A stretch of DNA of 64,000 bases from CAZFDT01 sp964518335 (GCA_964518335.1 CAZFDT010000019.1:1-64000); one strand, 5' to 3'. Counted from the stretch's first letter, positions 41,658-50,738 are shown. Notes: a model not told the origin generated them from the letters alone. A program made the numbers and translations.

Positions 41658-43257
41658 GGGCTCGACTCCCTGTCGGTGAGTTCCATTCGGTACGGATTCG
41701 CACGCGATGCACAAGATACCAATTCCGCAGCACATCGACCTGAAATCGCTCCAGCTCCGCATCGGCCCACCACCAGAAATCGGGATGGCCCGCCGGCAGA
41801 TAACGCCGCATCACCCGCCACCAGCGCTGCTGGTCGAAGAGCTCAACCAGGTCGACGCGCTCCTCGCCACGCGGATTAAGCAGGTACTCCAGCGCCGCCG
41901 GGTCGCGCATGTGCAGCATCGCCAGCAGCACGGTGGTCAGCGGCACGTCCTGCGGCGTGGACAGCAGGGCCGGGCACACTCGCCGCCGGTCCAGCACCGC
42001 GCCTTGCGCGTCCACGACCTCTTCGCCCTGCATCCACATCGCCAGGCGCAGCACCTGCTGCACCGCCCACACCTTCTCGTGCTGAAGTCGATAGGGCAGC
42101 AGATCGACCTCGCGCAGGGCTTGGCCGGTCGTCGCGTCGATGAACGCCGCCCGCGGCCGTACGCCCGTCAGGCCGCAGAGAATCGCCCCCGACATCTTCC
42201 GCCGATCGTCGAACGACCGCAGCAGTTCGCCCGCCAGTTGCTCCTGCTGCTGTGGCGTGAGGCGGTCGGCGGCGACGACACACGCCAGATCACGCATCGA
42301 CGGCTCGTCGCTGGCGAACAGCGGCTGAAGGTCCTCGGACCGCGGGTCCTTTGTCACCGCCACCGCCGCGAGACGGAGCATGTCGGGGGTGTCGGGTGCG
42401 ATCTCGATGTCGAGCGCGTCGATGGTGGCCGTCTCGTAACGCGCCAGCGCATCCAAGGGCGGGGGCCAGTCGCCAGGATGAACGGCAGGGGGCTCGCCGC
42501 GCGCGGATGCGGCGACTGCAAGAAGTCGAGGTGACATGTCCTTGTGATCGCGCACGGCCGCGGCCCACACGATCGCCTCGGCGACATCCGGGGGCGCCTC
42601 GCGCCAGTTGGCGCTGACGCCGGAGGCGGTGTCGAGCAGGCCGACGAAAATGTAGGCGTCGCGCGCGATGCGGGGCTCACTGTCGCGCGTGGCGTCGAGG
42701 ACGAGGGCGTCGAGCGCGGTGGGGTCGAGCCGGCGAAATCGAGCGGCGCCGGCGAGTTCGGCGGCGGCGGCCAGGGCGTTGAGACGCACGTGCGCGTCGG
42801 CGTCGCCCCGCAGCTTCGTCAGGCGCTGGATCACCCGGTCATCGGAGGCCAGGTCGTGCAGGTCCGCCAGTCGCTGCGCCGCCAGCACGCGGGCGTCGGG
42901 GTGGGCGTCGGTGAGCAGTGGGTCGAGCCAGCGGAACCACGCCGCATCGGGAATGGTCGGCCGATGCCAAAGCCCCGCCAGGTTCAGCGCCGTGACAAGC
43001 TGAACGAACGGCCCGTCGGCGAGCCGCGGCAGCCGCGCCACCGCACCGTGCAACACGCGCGGGTCCTGCGGCGCCTGCGACATGACGTACTGCAGCGCCC
43101 GCTCGCGCCGCGCCAGGTCGTCGCTGTCGAGCCAGCCCAGCAGCCGCCAGCGATAGATGTGCGGAAAAGTCAGGTACGCCAACGGCACCGCCGCCGTCAT
43201 CGAAATCAGCAGGCTGGCGACGAGCCACGTGTACGAGCGACGGCGGGGGGCAGCCAT
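41635..43257 (-). CDS. Membrane-anchored HEAT-like repeat protein
   Basis: A 540-residue protein with one N-terminal helix (LVASLLISMTAAVPLAYLTF) and an alpha-helical repeat body (residues about 50-300: DPLLTDAHPDARVLAAQRLA, KLRGDADAHVRLNALAAAAE, SEPRIARDAYIFVGLLD). Such arrays bind proteins. The C-terminal 200 residues are less repetitive and Trp-rich (FDQQRWWRVMRRYLP, HPDFWWWADAELERFQ), which I do not recognise. A TAAACT -10-like box lies 6 bases before the ATG, so it is probably transcribed without a leader. Its role is unknown. Confidence 0.68.
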   Translation of the reverse strand: MAAPRRRSYTWLVASLLISMTAAVPLAYLTFPHIYRWRLLGWLDSDDLARRERALQYVMSQAPQDPRVLHGAVARLPRLADGPFVQLVTALNLAGLWHRPTIPDAAWFRWLDPLLTDAHPDARVLAAQRLADLHDLASDDRVIQRLTKLRGDADAHVRLNALAAAAELAGAARFRRLDPTALDALVLDATRDSEPRIARDAYIFVGLLDTASGVSANWREAPPDVAEAIVWAAAVRDHKDMSPRLLAVAASARGEPPAVHPGDWPPPLDALARYETATIDALDIEIAPDTPDMLRLAAVAVTKDPRSEDLQPLFASDEPSMRDLACVVAADRLTPQQQEQLAGELLRSFDDRRKMSGAILCGLTGVRPRAAFIDATTGQALREVDLLPYRLQHEKVWAVQQVLRLAMWMQGEEVVDAQGAVLDRRRVCPALLSTPQDVPLTTVLLAMLHMRDPAALEYLLNPRGEERVDLVELFDQQRWWRVMRRYLPAGHPDFWWWADAELERFQVDVLRNWYLVHRVRIRTEWNSPTGSRAHGEAGQQ

Positions 43258-43263
43258 GGCATC

Positions 43264-43269
43264 AGTTTA
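43264..43269 (-). promoter_or_regulatory. Putative -10 box TAAACT, leaderless HEAT gene
   Basis: On the minus strand TAAACT ends 6 bases before the ATG at 43257. Confidence 0.5.
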
Positions 43270-43293
43270 CAGCCATGGCGCCCGGCCGCGCCC

Positions 43294-45294
43294 TCATGCA
43301 TCCAGCGCCAGCCAGCGCACCTCGTCGGGCGTGAGCGTCACGTCCAGCCCCGGCAGCGTCGTGAACAGCTCCATCGGCGTGCGCGGCCCGACCAGGGCGT
43401 ACACCGGGAAGGGCAAATGCATCAGATACGCCAGCGCGATGTTGATCGGCAGGCAGCCCTTCTTCTTCGCCAGCTCCTGCGCCCGCTCCCGCCTCTGGCG
43501 ATTGTCCGGGCTGTCCCAGCACTCGAAGTTGCCTTCGCCCAGCTTCTTCCACTCGTCGTCGCCGAGGAAATAGCCCCGTGCCTGGCTCGACCAACTGAGC
43601 TCGGTGACCTGGTGCTTCTCCAGCCAGTCGCGGCTGGCCTTGTCGCTCACGTGGACGCAACCCCGCCACACCTCCTTGACCATGTGGGCCAGGCTCAGGT
43701 TGTTGTTCAGGATCGACATGGGCTGCTTGCCGGTCTTCTTCGCGTAGGCGTTGGCCTCCTCGAAGCGGGCGATGGACCAGTTGGACCCGCCGAAGATTTT
43801 GAAGTCGCCGGCCTTGACGTGCGCGTCGAGCACGTCGATGAACTCGCCGACGGGCACCTCGGGGTTGTCGCGGTGCATGATGTAGATGTCGGGCGCAAAG
43901 CCGAAGCGTTCGGCCGACTCCTTGTATTGGCGGGTGAGGGCCTCGGGCGTGCAGTGGGGCGTGTGGGCGCCTTTGCAGATGAGAACGACCTGATCGCGGA
44001 CGCCGCGGGAGCGGACCCACTGGCCGAAGATGGTTTCGCGGTGCGGGCCGTACACGTAGGCGGTGTCGAACGCGTTGCCGCCGCGCTCGATCCACTCGTC
44101 CCACATGATGGCCGACTCGGCGAACTGGTTCTTGTTGTCGCAGCCGAGGATGAGTCGGGACACGTCCTTATCGAGGCCGGGGATGCGGCCGTAGGGCATG
44201 TTGACCTTGGCGCGGCGGCGGATGGGCCGGCCGTACACGGGCTGGTTCGTCTCGGGCTTCTCGCCGATGTACTCGAGCTTGATCGCGGCGCGCCAGGCGT
44301 CGAGCGTCTCCATGTTGCCCGCCGTGTCGCCCCAGCTCATCGCCGGCGCAGGCGCTTCGGTGCGACCCTCGGCCACCGCCTGGGCGACCACGTCGGCCTC
44401 GAGACTGAACGCCGTGCGATCCGACTCGGCGACGATCTCCTGCGGCGGCTTGCCCTTGGCATGCACAGTGAACCTGGCGGTGTTGCCCTTCTGGCGGTCG
44501 GCCGTCCACGGTGTGGGCACGTGAATCCAGCCGTCGCTGCCGAAGATGCGGCAGACGTTCTCCTGATTGAGACTCACGCCGGTGGCGAGCTGGGCGACGA
44601 TGTTGTTGGGGAACTTGAGCGTGGCCGCCGCCCATTCATCGACGCCGGTTTCGCCCAGATGGGCCGCACCGCTGACGTGGATCGGGTCGAGATAGGGCTT
44701 GCCCGCCGCGGCGCCGGCGATGAGCCGGGCGAACGAAGCGGTGTAGCAGCCCACGTCGAGGATGCCGCCGCCACCCATGGCGTTGTCGAACAGGCGACTC
44801 TTGGGATTGAACCCGCTGTGGAAGCTGAACGTGGCCTGGATGAGTCGCACCTGGCCGATGACGCCGCTCTTGACCACCTCGACGAGGCGTGCGATCTGCG
44901 GATGGCAGCGGTACATGAACGCTTCCATGAGGAACGTGCCGTTCTCGGCTGCGGCGGTCTGCATGACGCCGACCTGGCGGGCATTGAGGGCCATGGGCTT
45001 TTCGCACAGCACGTGCTTGCCGGCGTGGGCGGCCTTGATCGCCCACTCGGCGTGCATGGGGTGCGGCGTGGCGATGTAGATCGCCTGCACACGGGGATCG
45101 GCCAGCAGCGCCTCGTAGGAGGCATGGCGACCGGCGGCGGGAATGTTGAACTGCTCGCCGAACTTGTCGGCCGACTCCTGCGAGCGGCTGCCGACGGCGA
45201 CGAGCTGGCCGTGCTGCGACGTCTGCACGCCCAAGGCGAAGGCTTTGGCGATGGCGCCGGTCGAGAGAATGCCCCAGTTGAGTTTGGCGGTCAC
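43294..45294 (-). CDS. Gfo/Idh/MocA dehydrogenase fused to aldo/keto reductase
   Basis: A 666-residue two-domain oxidoreductase. Residues 1-340 form a Gfo/Idh/MocA sugar dehydrogenase: NAD(P) region LNWGILSTGAIAKAF, HAGKHVLCEKPMALNARQ with the conserved EKP, and GGGGILDVGCYTASFARLI. After a linker, residues about 365-666 are an aldo/keto reductase with its tetrad: Asp and Tyr in FDTAYVYGPH, Lys in VVLICKGAH, His in IYIMHRDNPE. Both halves look intact. The fusion implies two successive or opposed redox steps on one sugar. The GTG start at 45294 has a GGAG site 7 bases upstream. It is divergent from an AraC regulator, a likely controller. Confidence 0.85.
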   Translation of the reverse strand: MTAKLNWGILSTGAIAKAFALGVQTSQHGQLVAVGSRSQESADKFGEQFNIPAAGRHASYEALLADPRVQAIYIATPHPMHAEWAIKAAHAGKHVLCEKPMALNARQVGVMQTAAAENGTFLMEAFMYRCHPQIARLVEVVKSGVIGQVRLIQATFSFHSGFNPKSRLFDNAMGGGGILDVGCYTASFARLIAGAAAGKPYLDPIHVSGAAHLGETGVDEWAAATLKFPNNIVAQLATGVSLNQENVCRIFGSDGWIHVPTPWTADRQKGNTARFTVHAKGKPPQEIVAESDRTAFSLEADVVAQAVAEGRTEAPAPAMSWGDTAGNMETLDAWRAAIKLEYIGEKPETNQPVYGRPIRRRAKVNMPYGRIPGLDKDVSRLILGCDNKNQFAESAIMWDEWIERGGNAFDTAYVYGPHRETIFGQWVRSRGVRDQVVLICKGAHTPHCTPEALTRQYKESAERFGFAPDIYIMHRDNPEVPVGEFIDVLDAHVKAGDFKIFGGSNWSIARFEEANAYAKKTGKQPMSILNNNLSLAHMVKEVWRGCVHVSDKASRDWLEKHQVTELSWSSQARGYFLGDDEWKKLGEGNFECWDSPDNRQRRERAQELAKKKGCLPINIALAYLMHLPFPVYALVGPRTPMELFTTLPGLDVTLTPDEVRWLALDA

Positions 45295-45363
45295 GAGTGA
45301 GCTCCGGGTAGGGGGGGTGCGAGTGCGAGCGCGGGTAGGACAGGCTATCGCCACGGCGGCGAT

Positions 45364-45392
45364 TTGCAACGGCACGGATGGTTTCATATATG
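45364..45392 (+). promoter_or_regulatory. Putative promoter of the AraC gene
   Basis: TTGCAA (45364-45369), a 17-base spacer, then TATATG (45387-45392), in the divergent gap with the fused oxidoreductase gene. The gap also has an AT-rich stretch around CATATATG that could be a regulator site. Confidence 0.4.
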
Positions 45393-45422
45393 TCATAATT
45401 GGTCAACCGGGCGGAGACTCAT

Positions 45423-46298
45423 ATGAGAAGAGCACGCGGCAAACCCACCTTGTCTGCACGGTTTCCACCCGCGACGTACCGCAACGACGTGGTCCATCGC
45501 AGTGACGGGAACATGTCGATTCTGGCCGCCGCCGGGGCCGGGTTCATGCTCAAGCCCGCGCGGCGGGAGGACTACGCCGACCGGGTGCTGCCGCATTACG
45601 TGGGGCTGTACGTGCTGCGCGGTCGGGGGCGTTTCACCGACTGGCACGGGCGAGCGCACGGTGTGGAGGCGGGTTGTTTCGTGCAGATGCCGCCCGGCCG
45701 GCGACACACGATGGTGCTCGAGCCCGACGGGCGGTGGGCCGAGTTTTACTTCACGGTGGCCGGCCCGATCGCCGAAGCACTCGCCACCGCCCAGGCCACG
45801 GACTTCGAGTCCCCGGTGTTGCGGCCGGGGCTGCACTTGTCCCTGCTGGATCGCTTCGAGGAGCACCTGCGCACCGTGCGACAGGGCCACGACGCGGACG
45901 TGCCCGGCGGCATGTTGCGCGTCCACGAGCTGCTGGTGGAACTGCAGCGTCTGGACCGTCAGCGTCGGGCGCCGTCGCCGCAGGCCCGCATGATCGACGA
46001 GGCGTGTCGCACGCTGGCGTCGGACCTGCACCGGCCGCTGGACGTGGCGGCGCTGGCGCGGCGGCATCACCTCAGCTACGAGCGATTCCGCAAAGTGTTC
46101 CGCCAGCACATGGGGCTGCCGCCGGGCGAGTACCGCATACGCCGCCGCATCGACCGCGCCCGCTCGTTGATTCTGCAGGAGGGGCTGAGCAACAAGCAGA
46201 TTGCCGCGGCGCTGGGGTATCCGGATCCGTTCACGTTTTCGCGCCAGTTCCGCAAATACGTGGGCCTGACGCCGCGCGCGTTCCGCAAGGCCGGTTGA
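45423..46298 (+). CDS. AraC-family transcriptional regulator
   Basis: A 291-residue regulator. The N-terminal half is a cupin-like sugar-sensing domain (LPHYVGLYVLRGRGRFTDWH then CFVQMPPGRRHTMVLEPDG). The C-terminal 100 residues are two helix-turn-helix units: RPLDVAALARRHHLSYERFR and KVFRQHMGLPPGEYRI, then NKQIAAALGYPDPFTFSRQFRK (here split as NKQIAAALGYPDP and FTFSRQFRKYVG). Proteins of this kind activate sugar-use genes. It is divergent from the fused oxidoreductase and upstream of a sulfatase, so it probably controls one or both. The ATG at 45423 has a GGAG site. Confidence 0.87.
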   Translation: MRRARGKPTLSARFPPATYRNDVVHRSDGNMSILAAAGAGFMLKPARREDYADRVLPHYVGLYVLRGRGRFTDWHGRAHGVEAGCFVQMPPGRRHTMVLEPDGRWAEFYFTVAGPIAEALATAQATDFESPVLRPGLHLSLLDRFEEHLRTVRQGHDADVPGGMLRVHELLVELQRLDRQRRAPSPQARMIDEACRTLASDLHRPLDVAALARRHHLSYERFRKVFRQHMGLPPGEYRIRRRIDRARSLILQEGLSNKQIAAALGYPDPFTFSRQFRKYVGLTPRAFRKAG

Positions 46299-46382
46299 GC
46301 GTTCGCCGCCGATGGCCCTGCGAGGCGATCGAGAGGCGGCGCTGTTTCGTGCCAGGCCACAAGCGGCTGGCGTGCGAATTGC

Positions 46383-46388
46383 TATAAC
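46383..46388 (+). promoter_or_regulatory. Putative -10 box TATAAC, leaderless sulfatase gene
   Basis: TATAAC ends 6 bases before the ATG at 46395. No ribosome site lies between them. Confidence 0.5.
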
Positions 46389-46394
46389 GGTTCC

Positions 46395-47864
46395 ATGGCC
46401 GTTTCCAGGACTTCGCCCAACATCGTGTTCATTCTGATCGACGACATGGGCTGGCGCGACCTTTCGTGCCAGGGCAGCGCGTTTTACGAGACGCCCCACA
46501 TCGATCGTCTCGCCGTCGAAGGGATGCGGTTCACCGATGCGTACGCGTCCTGCCCGGTGTGTTCGCCGACGCGCGCCAGCGTGATGACGGGCAAGTACCC
46601 GGCGACGGTGGGCATCACCAACTTCATCGCGGGCAACGCCTGGGGCAAGCTGATGGGCGTGCCGTACTTTCACGCGCTGCCCAAGGCGGAGACGACGGTC
46701 GCGGCGGCGTTGAAGGCGGGGGGCTATCGCACGTACCACGTGGGCAAGTGGCATCTGGGGTCGCGGGGGAACTGGCCGGAGGACTTCGGGTTCGACGCGA
46801 ACGTGGGCGGGTGTCACCTGGGCCATCCGCCGTCGTACTTCAGCCCGTATCGCATCGAGGCGCTGGCGGACGGGTCCGAGGGCGAGTACCTGACCGACCG
46901 GCTCACCGACGAGGCGATCGCGCTGATCGCCGAGCACGGCCCGGCGGGGGAGCATCGTCATCGGCCGTTCTTCGTCAACCTGTGGCACTACACCGTGCAC
47001 ACGCCGCTGCAGGCCCCGGCCGATCTGGTCGAGAAATACCGGCAAAAGGCGGCCCGCATGGGCCTGGACGACGCCCACGCCCTGGAGGAGGGCGATGCCT
47101 TCCCCTGCCTGCACAAAAAGGACCAGCGGATCGTGCGGCGCAAGTTCCAGTCGCACGCCGTGTACGCCGCGATGATCGAGAACCTCGACGCCAACGTAGG
47201 AAGGGTGCTTGCTGCACTGGACCAGCATGGGCTGGCGGACGACACGATCGTGATCTTCACCAGCGACAACGGTGGGCTGTCCACGGCGGAAGGCTCGCCC
47301 ACGACCAACGCGCCGCTTAGCGAAGGCAAGGGATGGATGTACGACGGCGGCGTGCGCGAGCCGCTGCTGGTGCGCTGGCCCGGCGCGGTCAGGCCCGGCT
47401 CGACGTGTGACACGCCCGTGACCAGCACCGATTTCTACCCCACGTTCCTCGACGCCGCCGGCCTGCCGCCGCGGCCCGAGCAGCACTGCGATGGCGAGTC
47501 GCTCCTGCCCCTGCTGCGCGGAACCGGACCACTGCAGCGCGACGCCATCTACTGGCATTACCCCCACTACAGCAACCAGGGCGACACGCCCGCCTGCGCC
47601 ATTCGCGCCGGCGACTGGAAGCTCATCGAGCACTTCGAGGACGATCGGCTCGAACTGTTCAACCTGCGCGACGACATCGGCGAGAACCACAACCTCGCTC
47701 CGGTCGAGCCCGAACTCGTCCGCGATCTGCACCAGCGTCTGGTCGCCTGGCGCGAGGCCATCGAGGCGAAGATCCCCGAGCCCAACCCGCATTACGCCGA
47801 CATGCTCGCCGGGCGTCGCCCATGCCCGGACGGGCGAGGGCGGATCCCAGGCGACGACCACTGA
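46395..47864 (+). CDS. Sulfatase (arylsulfatase A type)
   Basis: A 489-residue sulfatase that should remove sulfate esters from sugars or other organics. The metal aspartates are in NIVFILIDDMGWRDLS, and the CSPTR motif (Cys56) is the site converted to formylglycine. Other marks are SVMTGKYPATVG, TYHVGKWHLGS and VIFTSDNGGLS. No signal peptide is evident at the ATG, unlike most sulfatases acting on external glycans; either it works inside the cell or the real start is elsewhere. It follows the AraC gene and converges with the phosphatase gene. Confidence 0.9.
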   Translation: MAVSRTSPNIVFILIDDMGWRDLSCQGSAFYETPHIDRLAVEGMRFTDAYASCPVCSPTRASVMTGKYPATVGITNFIAGNAWGKLMGVPYFHALPKAETTVAAALKAGGYRTYHVGKWHLGSRGNWPEDFGFDANVGGCHLGHPPSYFSPYRIEALADGSEGEYLTDRLTDEAIALIAEHGPAGEHRHRPFFVNLWHYTVHTPLQAPADLVEKYRQKAARMGLDDAHALEEGDAFPCLHKKDQRIVRRKFQSHAVYAAMIENLDANVGRVLAALDQHGLADDTIVIFTSDNGGLSTAEGSPTTNAPLSEGKGWMYDGGVREPLLVRWPGAVRPGSTCDTPVTSTDFYPTFLDAAGLPPRPEQHCDGESLLPLLRGTGPLQRDAIYWHYPHYSNQGDTPACAIRAGDWKLIEHFEDDRLELFNLRDDIGENHNLAPVEPELVRDLHQRLVAWREAIEAKIPEPNPHYADMLAGRRPCPDGRGRIPGDDH

Positions 47865-47873
47865 AGCAGAAGA

Positions 47874-49136
47874 TCAGGCGGCAAGCGACGCGGCGAGCGT
47901 GGCGACCTCACTGTTGCTGCGCACGCCGATGACGATGGCGGTCAGGTCGTCGCTCTGATTGAGCGAACCGGCGCCGTGGTCGATCTTGTGCGCCAGGCGA
48001 TGCATGGCTTCGTCGAGCGAGCCGCGCGCCAGGTCGCGGAACTCGTGGGTGTAGCGGTCGCTGATGAGTTTGCGTTTTTCCGTGGTCGACTCGCCTTTTT
48101 CGCGGAAGGCCAGCTCGAACCCGTCGCTGTAGAGCAACAGCCGGTCGCCGGCGGCCAGTTGCGTGGTGGTCTGCTCGAACTCCTCCTCGGCGAAGACGCC
48201 CAGGAGGCTGCCGTCGGGGTCGAGCTGCTCGACGCTGCCGTTGGCGCGGAGGAGGAAGGGGAAGGGGTGTCCGCCGCGGGCGAAGGTGAGCTCGAGCGTG
48301 CGCCAGTTGAGCACGCCGTAGCAGGCGGTGGCGAAGCGCACCTTGCCGTTCTGGTGGTGCGTCATGTCGAGGTTGAGCCGCCGCAGCGCCTCGGCAGGGG
48401 GGACGATGCGGTAGCCCCCCGGCAGCGTCGCATCGATCTCCTTGGTCGGCAGCGACCGCTTGATGAACATCGTCATCAGCGCCGCCGGCACGCCGTGGCC
48501 CACCGCGTCGGCGACGTAAAAGCCCACGTGATCCTCGTCGAGCTTGAACACGTCGTAGATGTCGCCGCTGACGTAACCGGCGGGGCGGAAGAACACGCGG
48601 AAGTCCAGGTTCTGCACGCTCGGCAGCGTGTGCGGCATGAACTCACGCTGCAGTTGCGCCGCCAGACGAAGCTCCTCGTCCATCTTCCCGATCTGGTCCA
48701 TCAGCCCGCCGTGGTGAAGCTGCACGAGCTGCAGCTCAGCCTTGACCGCCCGCACCATGCCGCTGGTCGTCCACAGCGTGCGCAGCATCGCCGCGACCAC
48801 GTGAGGGTCGGCATCAGGCGGCGCGACCATCAGCGCCTCGTGCAGCACCTCGCCGGCGGCCCGCGTCTCGCCCTGGCGCGTCACCAGCCCGCACAGATGC
48901 CGGTCCTGCAGCAACGCCACCAGATCGAACAGCTGATCCTCCGGCACCGCCCCGGTCATGACCCACGGCACGGCGCAGCGGTCCAGCCGGTGCTCGTCGG
49001 CCAACACCTCCGCCGCGCGGACGCACGCCACCTCCGGGCGAAGTCGCGCCGGCCACACGGACATGGCCGCCTCCACCAGCCCATGACAGGCTGGCTCCTC
49101 GCCGTCTGTGATCAACAGCAGCATGCGATCCGGCAT
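47874..49136 (-). CDS. RsbU/SpoIIE-type PP2C serine phosphatase
   Basis: A 420-residue regulator. Residues 1-130 look like a receiver-type or sensor domain (DRMLLLITDGEEPACHGLVE), residues about 140-185 form a coiled coil ending LRLAAQLQREFMPHTLPS, and residues 190-400 are a PP2C_SIG phosphatase with PAGYVSGDIYDVFKLDEDH, FYVADAVGHGVPAALMTMF, LLLYSDGFELAF and NQSDDLTAIVIGV holding the metal aspartates. Such proteins dephosphorylate anti-sigma antagonists. The start at 49136 has a strong GGAGG site. No anti-sigma gene is beside it. Confidence 0.88.
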   Translation of the reverse strand: MPDRMLLLITDGEEPACHGLVEAAMSVWPARLRPEVACVRAAEVLADEHRLDRCAVPWVMTGAVPEDQLFDLVALLQDRHLCGLVTRQGETRAAGEVLHEALMVAPPDADPHVVAAMLRTLWTTSGMVRAVKAELQLVQLHHGGLMDQIGKMDEELRLAAQLQREFMPHTLPSVQNLDFRVFFRPAGYVSGDIYDVFKLDEDHVGFYVADAVGHGVPAALMTMFIKRSLPTKEIDATLPGGYRIVPPAEALRRLNLDMTHHQNGKVRFATACYGVLNWRTLELTFARGGHPFPFLLRANGSVEQLDPDGSLLGVFAEEEFEQTTTQLAAGDRLLLYSDGFELAFREKGESTTEKRKLISDRYTHEFRDLARGSLDEAMHRLAHKIDHGAGSLNQSDDLTAIVIGVRSNSEVATLAASLAA

Positions 49137-49196
49137 GGGCCCTCCACCCCTCTGTGCATCGACGCGACCGCACGTCGGCTTGAGCGCCGCCGCACT

Positions 49197-49664
49197 TTAT
49201 CGGGCACGCTGACGCAAGCTTTCGTACGGCAGCTCCACCCGTTGGCTCACCTGCAGGTTCAGCCGGTCCAGCGTTCCGCCCGCCAATTCGATGGCGAACT
49301 GCGCCGGCCACTGGCTGGCGTACCGCCGCAACTGGCCCTCGGACGTGTCGTAGGGCTCGACCGTCATCCGGTGCATCGCCACGATCAGCCCGTTGTGCGA
49401 CAGGAAAATGATGTCGATCGGCACGAGGCATCGCCGCATGACAAACGCGCGCGGCGCCGACTGGGGAAATACGAAGAGCATGCCCCCGTCCGGCGCGATG
49501 CGGTCGCGGTCGGACAGGCCCTGATAGCGCTGCGCGTCGTCCAGCGCCAGCTCCAGGGTGAACCGCTCGCCGCCGAGGGTCACGTCGATCGTGCCGCCCG
49601 TCGTCGCAGGTCCACTGCAGCCGGCCAGCCACGTGCAGATCCATGCCAGCAGCGTCACTTGCAT
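49197..49664 (-). CDS. DUF192 lipoprotein
   Basis: A 155-residue lipoprotein (signal VTLLAWICTWLAGC) with a DUF192 domain: ELALDDAQRYQGLSDRDRI, GGMLFVFPQSAPRAFVMRR, CLVPIDIIFLSHNGLIVAMH, then WPAQFAIELAGGTLDRLN. DUF192 proteins are common in archaea and bacteria and of unknown function. Its start overlaps the end of gluQ by 10 bases, so it is probably expressed with gluQ. The start at 49664 is chosen for the lipobox position. Confidence 0.82.
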   Translation of the reverse strand: MQVTLLAWICTWLAGCSGPATTGGTIDVTLGGERFTLELALDDAQRYQGLSDRDRIAPDGGMLFVFPQSAPRAFVMRRCLVPIDIIFLSHNGLIVAMHRMTVEPYDTSEGQLRRYASQWPAQFAIELAGGTLDRLNLQVSQRVELPYESLRQRAR

Positions 49665-50617
49665 ACGGGCGTGATGTCGCCAGCAGACACAAGCCATCGG
49701 TGGTCCTCGCGGGTGAAGGTGATCGGGTTGTGCGGCAAACGGGCCAGGTCGAACCGGGCACGGAACTCGCCGCTGGTCATGGCGTCGCCGGCGTCGCCGA
49801 CGCCGCACCAGCGTGCGAGCAGGGCGATGACGCGCTGCGGCCGAACGCCTGCGTCACGATACCACGCCAGCCGCGTGTCGCCGTGACGCTTGGCCAGACG
49901 ACGCCCGTCGGGCCCGAGCACCAGCGGCAGGTGCGTGTAGTGCGGCAGGGGGGTGTCGCCCGCCGCGCCCAGCATGCGATACAGCCACAACTGCCTCGCC
50001 GTCGAACTCAAGAGGTCGTCGCCACGCACCACCTGCGTCACGCCCTGTCGCGCGTCGTCCACCACCACCGCAAGCTGGTACGCCGGCACATCCTGCTTCG
50101 TCCATACCACAAAGTCCCCCACGCTTCGCTGCACCTCGAACGTCTGCGGCCCCGCAAAACCGTCCACAAACGCGATCGGCTCGTCCGGCACGCGCAACCG
50201 TCGGCACAGCCCCTCGCCGGTCAACCCCAGTTCGCGGCACGTGCCCGGATACCGCGACTCGCCCTCGCCCGCGTGCGGCGCCGACGCCGCCCGCTCCACG
50301 TCACGCCTGCTGCACTTGCACCCATACAGCAACCCCCGCGTCGCCAGCTCACTCACCGCCGTCACGTAGGGCGACAGGTCCACAGCCTGATAAAGCGGGC
50401 CTGCGTCCCAGTCCAGCCCCAGCCAACGCAGGTCCTTGATCGCCTGATGGGCCGCACCCGCCTTCGTCCGCGGCGTGTCCAGGTCTTCGATTCTCAGGAC
50501 GATCCGCCAGCCGCGCTGCCGTGCCATCGCCCAGTTGATAAGGAACGTGCGCGCATTGCCCAGGTGCAGCGCCCCGGTCGGGGACGGCGCCAGGCGGGTT
50601 GTCGGTGGGGCGGTCAT
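49655..50617 (-). CDS. gluQ: Glutamyl-Q tRNA(Asp) synthetase
   Basis: A 320-residue paralogue of the glutamyl-tRNA synthetase catalytic core. It activates glutamate without tRNA and joins it to the queuosine base of tRNA(Asp). The ATP motif APSPTGALHLGNARTF replaces HIGH, with LRIEDLDTPRTK next. Zinc ligands lie in YGCKCSRRDVERA and RYPGTCRELG, and the KMSKS-like motif is GRRLAKRHGD. The anticodon-binding domain of true GluRS is absent, as expected. The ATG at 50617 opens the conserved region. It is divergent from purN. Confidence 0.9.
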   Translation of the reverse strand: MTAPPTTRLAPSPTGALHLGNARTFLINWAMARQRGWRIVLRIEDLDTPRTKAGAAHQAIKDLRWLGLDWDAGPLYQAVDLSPYVTAVSELATRGLLYGCKCSRRDVERAASAPHAGEGESRYPGTCRELGLTGEGLCRRLRVPDEPIAFVDGFAGPQTFEVQRSVGDFVVWTKQDVPAYQLAVVVDDARQGVTQVVRGDDLLSSTARQLWLYRMLGAAGDTPLPHYTHLPLVLGPDGRRLAKRHGDTRLAWYRDAGVRPQRVIALLARWCGVGDAGDAMTSGEFRARFDLARLPHNPITFTREDHRWLVSAGDITPVCK

Positions 50618-50630
50618 CTTCTCTTCATCG

Positions 50631-50664
50631 TACTCGTACTCGTACTCGCACCTCGTACTCGTCA
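50631..50664. repeat. Short tandem repeat (TACTCG)
   Basis: Three perfect TACTCG units (50631-50648), then CACC and further TCGTACTCGTCATCG-like copies, in the divergent gap between gluQ and purN. The tract could vary in length. Confidence 0.65.
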
Positions 50665-50738
50665 TCGAAAGCGTCAAGCCGCCGCAGGGGGGGGGCACGA
50701 GTACGCCCCCGGAAGCAAGTGCAAGCACGAGAAAACGC

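Noticed and set aside
42544..45300. Open frame of about 900 codons on the plus strand
   Set aside because: It is the antisense of the HEAT protein and the MocA-aldo/keto reductase fusion, both of which have strong motifs. The translation shows no domain.
50631..50664. Tandem repeat considered as a CRISPR remnant
   Set aside because: Units are 6 bases with no spacers and there are no cas genes.
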